NCBI GenBank assembly: GCA_903895855.1
Contig: CAITVN010000072.1
Span: forward strand, 1 to 64,000
From: Oligoflexia bacterium
GTDB lineage: Bacteria; Bdellovibrionota; UBA1018
DNA: 64,000 nucleotides
Direction of reading: 5' to 3'
Position numbers and translations under genes: made by a program. Below the pieces are notes generated by a model. It made no database searches. It was not told the DNA's origin and saw only the letters and a program-made list of their open reading frames with translations. Every line of letters starts with the position of its first letter. Position 1 is the stretch's first letter. Shown here piece after piece: positions 24,276-32,582 of this stretch.

Positions 24276-25397
24276 ATGACCAACCCTCTGACGCCAAATA
24301 AACCCCCAACTAAATCCCCAACTAAGTCCATTGACCCTCAAGACCTCTTCGACATTCAGTCGCGCTTTGATCAAAAATTTTGGAACGAATACCGAGGTAA
24401 GCGCATTTTCTTAACAGGCGGCACCGGTTTTTTTGGCAAGTGGCTGTGTGAAAGCTTTGTCAACCTCAATGAGCGCTTGCGGCTAGGCACCGAGCTTTGC
24501 GTGCTCACACGAAATTCGCAGAAGTTTTTGAGCGAAATGCCTCATTTGAAAAATCGCGAAGGACTCAGCTTTCTGGACGGTGATATTCGCACGTTTGGGT
24601 CTAGTGATTTTTGTGCGCGATTTCGTGCTGATTTCATTATACACGCCGCGACCTCGACCGACGTGGGATTTCAGGCGACCGAGACCATAGAGATGATTTC
24701 GACGGTCGTTGATGGCACTCAATCCGTGCTTGAATACGCACAGACCGTGGGTACGTCCCGTCTGCTTTACATCAGCAGTGGCGCAGTCTACGGCAGCCCC
24801 ACTCCTGGCGCGGCTCACTTTGAAGAAAATTGCCGAACCTCACCCAACCCACTCGATCGAAATTCAGCCTACGGCGAAGCAAAACGTTACGCTGAATTGC
24901 TTTGCACGCTTTATTCGGGCGAGGCAGCTCAGGGTTCATTGAAATTGCCGGCGGGCCAATTGACTGCGGTCATTGCACGCTGCTTTGCTTTTTTAGGTCC
25001 ACACTTGCCCCTCAATGCCCACTTTGCCGTTGGGAACTTTATTTCTGACGGATTAAAAGGTGAGACGATTCGGGTGAACGGCGATGGCACTGCTCGACGA
25101 TCGTATTTGTACATGAGCGATTTGACTGCTTGGCTTTGGTACTTGCTTGCGCGAGGTGACGCCGGGTTTGCCTATCACGTCGGCTCTGAAGCCAGTCAAA
25201 GTATCGAGGCAATCGCTTCACGAGTAGCGGCTGCTTGCGGCGTGAGTTACGCGGTGGCCAAAAAACCAGAGGCTGGCGCCCAGCCTTCTTGCTATGTGCC
25301 TTCAACCGCAGTCACTCGGGCCAAGACTGGCCTCGCCGAGTGGACTTCGTTTGACGAGGCGTTAAAAAAGACGATCGCGTGGCATAAAAGAGGCTAA
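24276..25397 (+). CDS. extended SDR, nucleotide-sugar epimerase/reductase
   Basis: 373 residues. NAD motif GGTGFFG (48-54), catalytic SAYGEAKRYAE (Tyr199, Lys203), YISSGAVYG. The N-terminal 40 residues are a Pro/Thr/Lys-rich extension. The family includes CDP-abequose and paratose synthases that reduce the RfbH product, so it may complete the dideoxysugar; other SDR activities are equally possible on sequence alone. Confidence 0.8.
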   Translation: MTNPLTPNKPPTKSPTKSIDPQDLFDIQSRFDQKFWNEYRGKRIFLTGGTGFFGKWLCESFVNLNERLRLGTELCVLTRNSQKFLSEMPHLKNREGLSFLDGDIRTFGSSDFCARFRADFIIHAATSTDVGFQATETIEMISTVVDGTQSVLEYAQTVGTSRLLYISSGAVYGSPTPGAAHFEENCRTSPNPLDRNSAYGEAKRYAELLCTLYSGEAAQGSLKLPAGQLTAVIARCFAFLGPHLPLNAHFAVGNFISDGLKGETIRVNGDGTARRSYLYMSDLTAWLWYLLARGDAGFAYHVGSEASQSIEAIASRVAAACGVSYAVAKKPEAGAQPSCYVPSTAVTRAKTGLAEWTSFDEALKKTIAWHKRG

Positions 25398-25410
25398 ATG
25401 TTACCGCCAC

Positions 25411-25470
25411 TGTGGCTGTGAACTATCGGCGGTGGCTGTGCACGATCGGCGGTGACTGTGACAGTTCTAG
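25411..25470. repeat. 20-bp tandem repeat, site A
   Basis: Three units, the first two close to GGTGGCTGTGMACKATCGGC, the third degenerate. They begin 14 bases after the SDR stop and end beside the ATPase stop. The unit belongs to the same family as sites B (26784) and C (35771). Confidence 0.65.
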
Positions 25471-25474
25471 GCGA

Positions 25475-26731
25475 TCAACTCATTTTTCGTTGCTCAAATC
25501 CGGGCAACCCCAGCAACTCAGGTAAACGCATCAGGCCCGCCCCGTAAGGAATCACTTGAATTCCATCAATCAAAGTTTCTTCGAGGCCACCGTATAATAG
25601 AAATGTCTTGGCAACAGGATAATCTTTTTTGAACTCTTTTAGCGCCATCAAATCATCGTGCCTCACGATCGAACTGCGCATCATTTCAAACGCAAAAAGC
25701 CCTAAAGGTCCATAACTGACAAAATCAACTTCTAGTTGCGCAGCACTTCTCCAAAAATAAAGTTTTTGCTCAAAACGATGAAACTCACCCAGCGCTAAAT
25801 AGTGACTAAACCACAGAGTCTCAAGTGCTGGACCATCCAATTCAGATTCAAGATCTAATGGCCCCTTCGGGCGTAGAGTGCGAAACACGCCGGTATCAAA
25901 GTAAAGAAATTTAGGATGGGCTGTCATCTTGCGCTTAGCTTTGTGAGAAAATACGGGAAGTCTAAATCCGAGTAATAAATCTTCTAGTATTTCAAGATAG
26001 AGAGAAACCACTTTGGGATCTACCCCGGTATCTTTTGCAATATTTGCCAGCGTGATCGGCTGCGCTTGAGAAAAACTCATGACTTCAAGAAAACGAGAAA
26101 AAGCCTGGCCATTTCGAGTCAGACCTTCGGCCAAAACTTCTTCTTTTAAGTAAGTATAAACATAAGTTGAAAGAAAATCGTTTGGGCTCCAATTCGCCAA
26201 AACGTCTTTTCGTGATTGGGAATTTTGATGGTTTGGTACGTTTGGCGCATTGAGGTCGCCCACTTTCGAAGCACGGCAACTAGGTTCAGGCCACGCTTTG
26301 GGCAGCATGCCCCACCTGAGAGCGTTCGCGAGAGAAAAATCACTTTGCATTTCCCAGCAAGTGAGTGGATGAAAAAATGTTTGAATGGCTCGGCCGCCGA
26401 GTAAATTTGCTCCGCCGCGTTTTAACTTTCGAGCACTTGAACCCGTGAGCGCAAAAACGATCTTCTTTTCTTCAATCAACCGATGAACTTCATCTAAGAG
26501 CTCAGGTATCTTTTGAATTTCATCAATCACCACGATTTTACGATCGTTTTCAATCATACCGACCAAACGAGAAGGCATACTTTTCAGGCGAAGGGCCACT
26601 TCAGAATTTAGCAAATCGATGTATTGGGCTTCAGGAAATTGAGCTTTTAACCAGGTGGTTTTACCAGTCGCCCTCGGTCCAAACACAAAAAAACTGTTAC
26701 TTTTCATGGTCTTATAAAAACGGGTATACAT
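25475..26731 (-). CDS. COG1373/DUF4143-type AAA ATPase, copy 6
   Basis: 418 residues. Walker A GPRATGKTT (18-26), Walker B IVVIDEIQKI (66-75), then FALTGSSARKLKRGGANLLGGRA. The nuclease-like region reads LEVDFVSYGPLGLFAFEMMR (333-352): the acids are kept but the Lys is replaced by Met. The start codon lies inside a 15-bp inverted repeat, and the promoter puts transcription start at the ATG. Confidence 0.86.
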   Translation of the reverse strand: MYTRFYKTMKSNSFFVFGPRATGKTTWLKAQFPEAQYIDLLNSEVALRLKSMPSRLVGMIENDRKIVVIDEIQKIPELLDEVHRLIEEKKIVFALTGSSARKLKRGGANLLGGRAIQTFFHPLTCWEMQSDFSLANALRWGMLPKAWPEPSCRASKVGDLNAPNVPNHQNSQSRKDVLANWSPNDFLSTYVYTYLKEEVLAEGLTRNGQAFSRFLEVMSFSQAQPITLANIAKDTGVDPKVVSLYLEILEDLLLGFRLPVFSHKAKRKMTAHPKFLYFDTGVFRTLRPKGPLDLESELDGPALETLWFSHYLALGEFHRFEQKLYFWRSAAQLEVDFVSYGPLGLFAFEMMRSSIVRHDDLMALKEFKKDYPVAKTFLLYGGLEETLIDGIQVIPYGAGLMRLPELLGLPGFEQRKMS

Positions 26732-26766
26732 TATTCGTTTTTACCATAAAAAACGAATAATGTCAC
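26728..26766 (-). promoter_or_regulatory. inverted repeat and leaderless promoter of ATPase copy 6
   Basis: ACATTATTCGTTTTT (26728-26742) and its exact complement (26749-26763) flank six bases. The left arm contains the start codon. On the minus strand GTGACA (26766-26761), 17 bases and TAAAAA (26743-26738) precede the ATG by six bases. A protein bound to the repeat would cover -10, start site and start codon. Confidence 0.6.
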
Positions 26767-26783
26767 CGTGATTTCGCCGCCGC

Positions 26784-26823
26784 GGTGGCGGTGAACGATC
26801 GGCGGTGGCGGTGCCCCCACCAA
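26784..26823. repeat. 20-bp tandem repeat, site B
   Basis: One clear unit (GGTGGCGGTGAACGATCGGC) and one partial unit, ending three bases before the stop of the sensor kinase gene on the minus strand. Same family as sites A and C. Confidence 0.6.
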
Positions 26824-26825
26824 CC

Positions 26826-29261
26826 TCAAGCCGCGCGCTTTAGCGCGATCACGACTGTGGATTTTTCGGCGTCGAGATCGGTCGCTCTTTTTTCAATTCC
26901 TACATTTCTAGGCTTGAGTTCAGCCAGTTTTTCAAGCAGCGCTCGACGTTTCACGGGCTTGCTCAGGTAGGTGTTGGCTCCGGCATCTAAGGCTTGTCGA
27001 ATATCAGTCGTGAAAGAATTTGCACTCATTGAAATGATGGTCGATGGAACCCAACCTTTTTCTTTCTCGTGGGCGCGAATGGCTGCGGCCGCTTCGTAGC
27101 CGTTCATCACTGGCATCTGCGTATCGAGGCAGACGACGTCAAAGCCAGAAGCTTGGCTATATTTTTCGACCCCTTCAAAACCATTTTCAGCAATCGTCAA
27201 GCGGTGCGGAGTATCTTTGAGGTACGCTTGAATGAGAAATCGAGAATCGGCGTCATCTTCAACGAGTAAAATAGTAAGAGGAAAATCAAACGTGTAGACT
27301 TCTGCTTTGGCTTTTGGTTTCGGTTGAAGTTTGTTACTTGGTTCTAATTTCAACTCGACATGAAACTCGCTGCCCTTGCCCAGTTCACTTTGAACCCAAA
27401 CCCGACCACCCATCAAAATCGCCAATTTTTTGCAAATCGAAAGACCCAAACCGGAGCCTCCAAATTTTCTCGCAATTGAGGCATCTGCCTGAGAAAACGC
27501 TTCAAATATAGTTTCTTGCTTGTCTTTTGAGATGCCGATTCCGCTGTCTTTAACATAAAAATGAACCAGATTTCCGGCACGAAATGGCTCGACGATGAGT
27601 TCAACCGAACCTGAGGCGGTGAATTTGACCGCATTGCCGATTAAATTCAAAACGATTTGACTGATGCGATTGGGATCGCCCTTCCAATGCCGGGCAACGG
27701 GTTGAAAAACCGTATCGGCCGGATACCGTAAATTAAGCCCTAGCCCTTTTGATTTTGCTTTTTCGCTCACGATCTCAAGACTCGATTGCAAAACTTCTTC
27801 TAGGTTAAACGGAATCATTTCGATCTGTAACTGGCCAGATTCCATTTTTGAGTAATCTAAAATGTCATTGACCAAGATCAAGAGGTTCTCTGAAGCTCTC
27901 GACTGAATTTCTAAGTATTTATCGCGTTCAGCGTCAGATTTTACTGATCTAAGAAGATCTGCCGTACCAATGATCGCATTGAGCGGAGTGCGAATGTCAT
28001 GGCTCACGGTGGCTAAGAAATCTTGTTTTACCCGCATTGCGGCTTGAATGTCATTATTCGCTTTTTCTAACGCCTGCGTTCTTTCGTCAACTTGATTGGC
28101 CATTTGATGAAACGCATCGCTCAGCTCACCGATTTCATCTGGACTCACCCAGTCTTCGTCTTTCGTGTTTCGAAGGCCTTTTGAGAAATTTTCAGCTAGT
28201 TTCTTGAGTCTCACAATTCGCAGAGTGAACGATTCGGCTAAGTAAGCGGCTACCACAAGTGCCACTGCAAGAGAGGCGAGCGCACCCACAATGATGTTTG
28301 AAACTTCACGATCAATATTCGCTATGGCTACTTTTTCATCTTGTTCAGTGAGAAACGCCCAACGAAATCCACCGAACTCAAAACACTCAGCAGACCCGAT
28401 CACCGGCTCTCCCCGAGGATTCAACCAACGACCGCTGGTACTTTGGCCGCCGTCTAAACAAGCACGCACACCTTGGGTGTCGGTGTTAACCTCAACCGTC
28501 TCTGATTCACGATTGACTAGATTGCCGAGTACTACCTCGCCGTCTTGATTGACCAAGTAAGATTCGAGTGAATCGACATTGACCGCTAGAACCTGCCTTT
28601 CTGCACCCGGAATGTCTTGGCCAGCGACGTTTCTCTCAAAAACCTTGGCGTCGAAGTGGTTCACCACCCAGCCCAAATGATTCTGGCCGTTTCTTTCAAA
28701 AACCGGAGACGCGATACTAAACTGATCAACCCAGTTTTGAGTCGACCCTTGCTCAACCCACTGACGATTGATCTCACCAATTAAGGTGAGTGGCGGATCG
28801 ATTTCCATGAAACTAGTTTCTTCAAAACGCATCTCGTGACGATTCGGATCAGTCGAAGCCACAATTCGACCACTCAGATCAACGACGTCAACAATCATCA
28901 AGTATTGATCTAAATAAAGCTTGGTCTGCACCAAGTGCTCTGACAAAAAAGATTGAATCGTAGTGGGCTTCACCGCCTTAGGATTCGCCAACGAAACCTT
29001 CAGCGCCGAAACCACCTCACGATCAGAAGCAAACTCGTTCGTTCGCATGGTGAGCCGATTCAGGTTTCCTTGAATGGCGTTGTAGGTGTAGCCTGACACG
29101 AGCCGCAGGTGATCAAGCGCACTTTGCTCAAGCTTATCTCGCGAGCGCAGGTATCCCAACGTGCCCAATATGAGCACCGGCAAGGACGTCGCAACGCTGA
29201 TTGTGAGTAAGAGCTTCGAACGCAACTTCATCAATAACGGTTCGGCAATTTTCGACAACAC
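26826..29261 (-). CDS. hybrid sensor histidine kinase/response regulator
   Basis: 811 residues from a GTG at 29261, or 801 from an ATG at 29231 that begins a better signal anchor (MKLRSKLLLTISVATSLPVL). Layout: first TM about 15-37; a large periplasmic Cache-like domain (40-320); second TM 322-343; HAMP (343-400); HisKA with His421 in VSHDIRTPLNAI; HATPase with GSGLGLSICKKLA; receiver with VEDDADS, VCLDTQMPVMNG (phospho-Asp) and the Lys of LSKPVKRR. No output domain, so the phosphate must pass to a partner. It is monocistronic. Confidence 0.9.
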   Translation of the reverse strand: MLSKIAEPLLMKLRSKLLLTISVATSLPVLILGTLGYLRSRDKLEQSALDHLRLVSGYTYNAIQGNLNRLTMRTNEFASDREVVSALKVSLANPKAVKPTTIQSFLSEHLVQTKLYLDQYLMIVDVVDLSGRIVASTDPNRHEMRFEETSFMEIDPPLTLIGEINRQWVEQGSTQNWVDQFSIASPVFERNGQNHLGWVVNHFDAKVFERNVAGQDIPGAERQVLAVNVDSLESYLVNQDGEVVLGNLVNRESETVEVNTDTQGVRACLDGGQSTSGRWLNPRGEPVIGSAECFEFGGFRWAFLTEQDEKVAIANIDREVSNIIVGALASLAVALVVAAYLAESFTLRIVRLKKLAENFSKGLRNTKDEDWVSPDEIGELSDAFHQMANQVDERTQALEKANNDIQAAMRVKQDFLATVSHDIRTPLNAIIGTADLLRSVKSDAERDKYLEIQSRASENLLILVNDILDYSKMESGQLQIEMIPFNLEEVLQSSLEIVSEKAKSKGLGLNLRYPADTVFQPVARHWKGDPNRISQIVLNLIGNAVKFTASGSVELIVEPFRAGNLVHFYVKDSGIGISKDKQETIFEAFSQADASIARKFGGSGLGLSICKKLAILMGGRVWVQSELGKGSEFHVELKLEPSNKLQPKPKAKAEVYTFDFPLTILLVEDDADSRFLIQAYLKDTPHRLTIAENGFEGVEKYSQASGFDVVCLDTQMPVMNGYEAAAAIRAHEKEKGWVPSTIISMSANSFTTDIRQALDAGANTYLSKPVKRRALLEKLAELKPRNVGIEKRATDLDAEKSTVVIALKRAA

Positions 29262-29375
29262 ATTGAAAGCAAAATGAATCGATACCTACAAAAATGAAAA
29301 AAATCGAAAAAAAAGGGCAAAACTAAAAAAAAACGTGATCTGACTCAATCGATCAGCCAAATTTCTGACGAGATT

Positions 29376-30479
29376 TTAGTACTGATCACACCTCATCTGA
29401 CGAATAGGGCTCAATTTCGCACCCTTTTCAGCTTCAGAACCAAAGTAAAACGACTGGCCGTCAATAGCCCAAGCAACAGACTCTTGCTGAAATAGTCGGG
29501 GCAATTCAACGATCTGAGATCGCCATTGCGAAGGCTCGTAGATCAGACTCACCCAATCGATAATGATCGCATGGCTGTAGGTTAATAAAAGAAGGTCACC
29601 GGTGATCGGATTAAAATCTATCGATGTCGGTAAGAAGTCGAATGCCGATGGGTTAGACTCGACATCGTCTGAGTGGGCTTCAGAAAATGACCTCACCCCA
29701 CCCCCTAAAATTCGAGCAGTATCAATCTCAGCCACTTTCACTAGCTCAAGTTTCGCATCTGTCGCCCCCGATGCGAGTTGTTTGCGAACGACACTTCCAT
29801 CAATTTTAAATAAGAAATGAACCTGAGGCGACGGCGCCAAATGAACCGGTGGCGGCGCTGTCGTCCGAGGCACCGCCGCCGATTGATCTATTTCTTTCGT
29901 GAGAAGGTAAAAATTTCCGTCTAGTCCATACGCCAGCGACTCGGCATTGTGGGGTCGGTCTGGATACGTAAGCTTAAGGTGAAGTTTTGCCTCTACCGGC
30001 GCTCGGCCGAAGTCGGTTTTCTCTAAAATAAAAATGAGCGATAAGTGATCGCGCTTTAGTTTATTGTCGCCGATGTCACCGATCACTAGGCAGGCATTCG
30101 AACCCTCGCAGTTTGGCATCATCGTGAGGTCTTCGGGATCTCTCGCTTTCCAGTCAGCCACTTCAACCTTCTGCAATCCCCCACCCGAAGAATCAGAAAA
30201 ATAGAAATAAGGGCCTCCACCTGAATCATTCACATGGTACCAGCGGTCAGGGAGTGCCCGAGAAATGGCGAGGCCACTGGATTCGGGTAAACTCTTAGCG
30301 GGAAGCCAGGCAACGGCTCCGACATCTGTGTAATGGGTGCAGCTCAACTCGCCCGCATGAAGCTCGGCGAAACTCATCAACCACCCCAGCAAGATCACCG
30401 CGCAAAACAAAGTCTCGCAAAGTGGAGTCTTTCGACTGATGGTCGTCGTCATCTTGATATTCATGATCGCCATAGTCAT
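29376..30479 (-). CDS. secreted protein, possibly beta-propeller
   Basis: 367 residues from the ATG at 30479, chosen because GAGGTGA precedes it and it avoids overlap with the permease gene. A signal peptide is visible (CAVILLGWLMSFAELHAGE). Repeated strand-like motifs (WYHVNDSGGGPYFYFSDSSG, DPEDLTMMP, IGDIGDN, HNAESLAYG) recall propeller-type proteins with acidic Gly-rich loops. Probably periplasmic or surface-located. Function unknown. Confidence 0.55.
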   Translation of the reverse strand: MTMAIMNIKMTTTISRKTPLCETLFCAVILLGWLMSFAELHAGELSCTHYTDVGAVAWLPAKSLPESSGLAISRALPDRWYHVNDSGGGPYFYFSDSSGGGLQKVEVADWKARDPEDLTMMPNCEGSNACLVIGDIGDNKLKRDHLSLIFILEKTDFGRAPVEAKLHLKLTYPDRPHNAESLAYGLDGNFYLLTKEIDQSAAVPRTTAPPPVHLAPSPQVHFLFKIDGSVVRKQLASGATDAKLELVKVAEIDTARILGGGVRSFSEAHSDDVESNPSAFDFLPTSIDFNPITGDLLLLTYSHAIIIDWVSLIYEPSQWRSQIVELPRLFQQESVAWAIDGQSFYFGSEAEKGAKLSPIRQMRCDQY

Positions 30480-30525
30480 CGCCGTCACCTCATGAATTGC
30501 GGTACTTAAGTTCAGCGTCAGTAGC

Positions 30526-31545
30526 CTAGCCTTTTTTCGGATCAACCGCATTACGAACTCCGTCACCTACAAAGGTAAATAAGTTCAAAGTAATGATGAG
30601 CGCTGCGCCCGGAAACACTGCCAGCCACCAAGCGATGGTGAAGGTTTTCTGAGCCTGGTTCAGTAGCTCACCCCAGCTGGGAGTCGGAGGCCTGAGGCCA
30701 AACCCAAGGTAATCAAGAGCGGCCAGGCCCAAGATCTGACTTGAAATGATGAATGGCGAAAACGTGATGACCGGAATTAGCGAGTTCGGTAAAATGTGTT
30801 TAAAGATCAACCTTGCGGGCTTGCCACCGATCGATCGTGCCGCTTCAACGAAATCCATCTTGCGGTTTTTCAAGAACTCGCCTCTCACGTAGTAACTGAG
30901 CCCAATCCAACTGAAGCTGCTAGTCAAAACAATGAGCATCCAAAGTGTCGGATCAAAAATTGAAACTAAGATGATGAGCAAAAATAAGATCGGAATAGTA
31001 CTCAACACTTCGATGGCGCGCTGGCCGATGAGATCAACCCAACCCCCACTATAGCCCATCACCCCGCCGATCGAGATTGCGAAGGTCACGGTGAGCATCC
31101 AGACGATCACGGCATAGATGAATGAGTAACGAAACCCGTACAAAAGTCGCGCAAAAATATCGCGCCCGCGGTCATCGGTACCAAAAATATTCTCATGCGC
31201 CGGCGGCGAAGGGTACTTTGCTACGAGCTTATTGCTTTCGAACGGATCCCACCGGTTAATTGGCCAAAAAGCAAACTCACCGGATTTCAATTCTAAACCG
31301 CGGTAATCCATCGTCATGCGATCATTAATGCCGAGCTCAGAGGGGTGGTAGAAAACAAAAACCGGAAAATAACTGCGACCGCCGAAAGAGAGGTAAAGCG
31401 GTTTGCTATTGCTCCAAATTTCAGCCGTGAAACTGAAAAAAACACAAATCATCAGTAACCAAAACGAGATCACCGAACGTTTTTGTTTCTTGAATTTTCG
31501 GTAGCGCCTCAGGCTGACGTCATTTCTAAAAAGCTTCTCAATCAT
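30526..31545 (-). CDS. peptide ABC transporter permease, YejE/DppC type
   Basis: 339 residues, six TM segments. An N-terminal periplasmic insert (about 60-130, with FGTDDRGRDIFARLLYG) is typical of the YejE branch. The EAA loop is FVEAARSIGGKPARLIFKHI. Overlaps the partner permease gene by four bases. No ATP-binding subunit follows it. Confidence 0.88.
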   Translation of the reverse strand: MIEKLFRNDVSLRRYRKFKKQKRSVISFWLLMICVFFSFTAEIWSNSKPLYLSFGGRSYFPVFVFYHPSELGINDRMTMDYRGLELKSGEFAFWPINRWDPFESNKLVAKYPSPPAHENIFGTDDRGRDIFARLLYGFRYSFIYAVIVWMLTVTFAISIGGVMGYSGGWVDLIGQRAIEVLSTIPILFLLIILVSIFDPTLWMLIVLTSSFSWIGLSYYVRGEFLKNRKMDFVEAARSIGGKPARLIFKHILPNSLIPVITFSPFIISSQILGLAALDYLGFGLRPPTPSWGELLNQAQKTFTIAWWLAVFPGAALIITLNLFTFVGDGVRNAVDPKKG

Positions 31546-32579
31546 GAAAAATCAATCCTCGGGTCAACAACGACGTAGCAAAGATCGCTAATCAAGTTTC
31601 CGAACAAGAACAGAAAACTCTGAATCGTGATCGACCCCATAATGAGATTATAATCGCGCGCTAAGACACTCGTGTAACTCATGAGCCCAATGCCATCGAG
31701 TTGAAAGACTTGTTCAATGAGTAACGATCCTGAAAAGAAAACCGTCACGAACGAACCCAACCCAGTCGCAAGCGGAATCAACGCATTTCGAAGCGCGTGC
31801 TTCAAGTACACAGCGCGATCGTCGAGGCCTTTAGCTCGGGCAGTTCGAATATAATCTTTACGAATTTCTTCGAGAATCGAATTTTTCATCAACATCGTGA
31901 GCGTTGTGAACGAGCCCAACGTGTAGCACGTTAGCGGTAAGATGAAGTGATGAATGCGATTCCAGATTTTACCACCGGTTGAAAGCAAGTCGTAATTGTC
32001 TGACGACACCCCTCCGGTTGGAAAAATATCGAGAAAACTGCCTCCCGCAAAAAATACGATCAGCAAAATGCCCAGCATGAATGGCGGAATTGAATACGCC
32101 ACAAAGAGCCAGAAACTCGCAGCTAAGTCAAATGCCTGCCCCTCTTTCATCGCCATCTTAATGCCGAGTGGAATTGAGATGAGGTAGGCCAAGATCAGCG
32201 AAGTCAGTCCAAACTGCAGCGAAACCGGAAACTTCGAAGCGATGACCGAAGTCACGGGCTCTTCGTATTTGAAGCTATTTCCAAAATCGAGGGTTGCTAG
32301 GTTCTTTAGCCAAATCACGTAGCGAACGTGCATGGGCTTATCAAAGCCATACTGCTTTTTTAAGGCCTCCATCACTTCGTTTGAAACGCCTTGGTTTGAA
32401 GACTTGTCCATGCCCCCGGTGCCTTTAACTTCAGACATACCGCCACCAAAGCGCATGGACTGAAGTTTTTGCTCAATGGGGCTACCCGGCGCTAAATTGA
32501 TGATGAGAAAGACCACTAATGTGATCCCGAACAGAGTCGGGATCATCATTAGCAACCGTTTAAAAATGTAAAGCACCAT
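31542..32579 (-). CDS. peptide ABC transporter permease, YejB/DppB type
   Basis: 345 residues. It starts with the usual IFKRLLMMIPTLFGITLVVF helix. The EAA loop is YIRTARAKGLDDRAVYLKHA and the end VVDPRIDFS is conserved. It forms the pore with the other permease. Confidence 0.88.
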   Translation of the reverse strand: MVLYIFKRLLMMIPTLFGITLVVFLIINLAPGSPIEQKLQSMRFGGGMSEVKGTGGMDKSSNQGVSNEVMEALKKQYGFDKPMHVRYVIWLKNLATLDFGNSFKYEEPVTSVIASKFPVSLQFGLTSLILAYLISIPLGIKMAMKEGQAFDLAASFWLFVAYSIPPFMLGILLIVFFAGGSFLDIFPTGGVSSDNYDLLSTGGKIWNRIHHFILPLTCYTLGSFTTLTMLMKNSILEEIRKDYIRTARAKGLDDRAVYLKHALRNALIPLATGLGSFVTVFFSGSLLIEQVFQLDGIGLMSYTSVLARDYNLIMGSITIQSFLFLFGNLISDLCYVVVDPRIDFS

Positions 32580-32582
32580 GAA

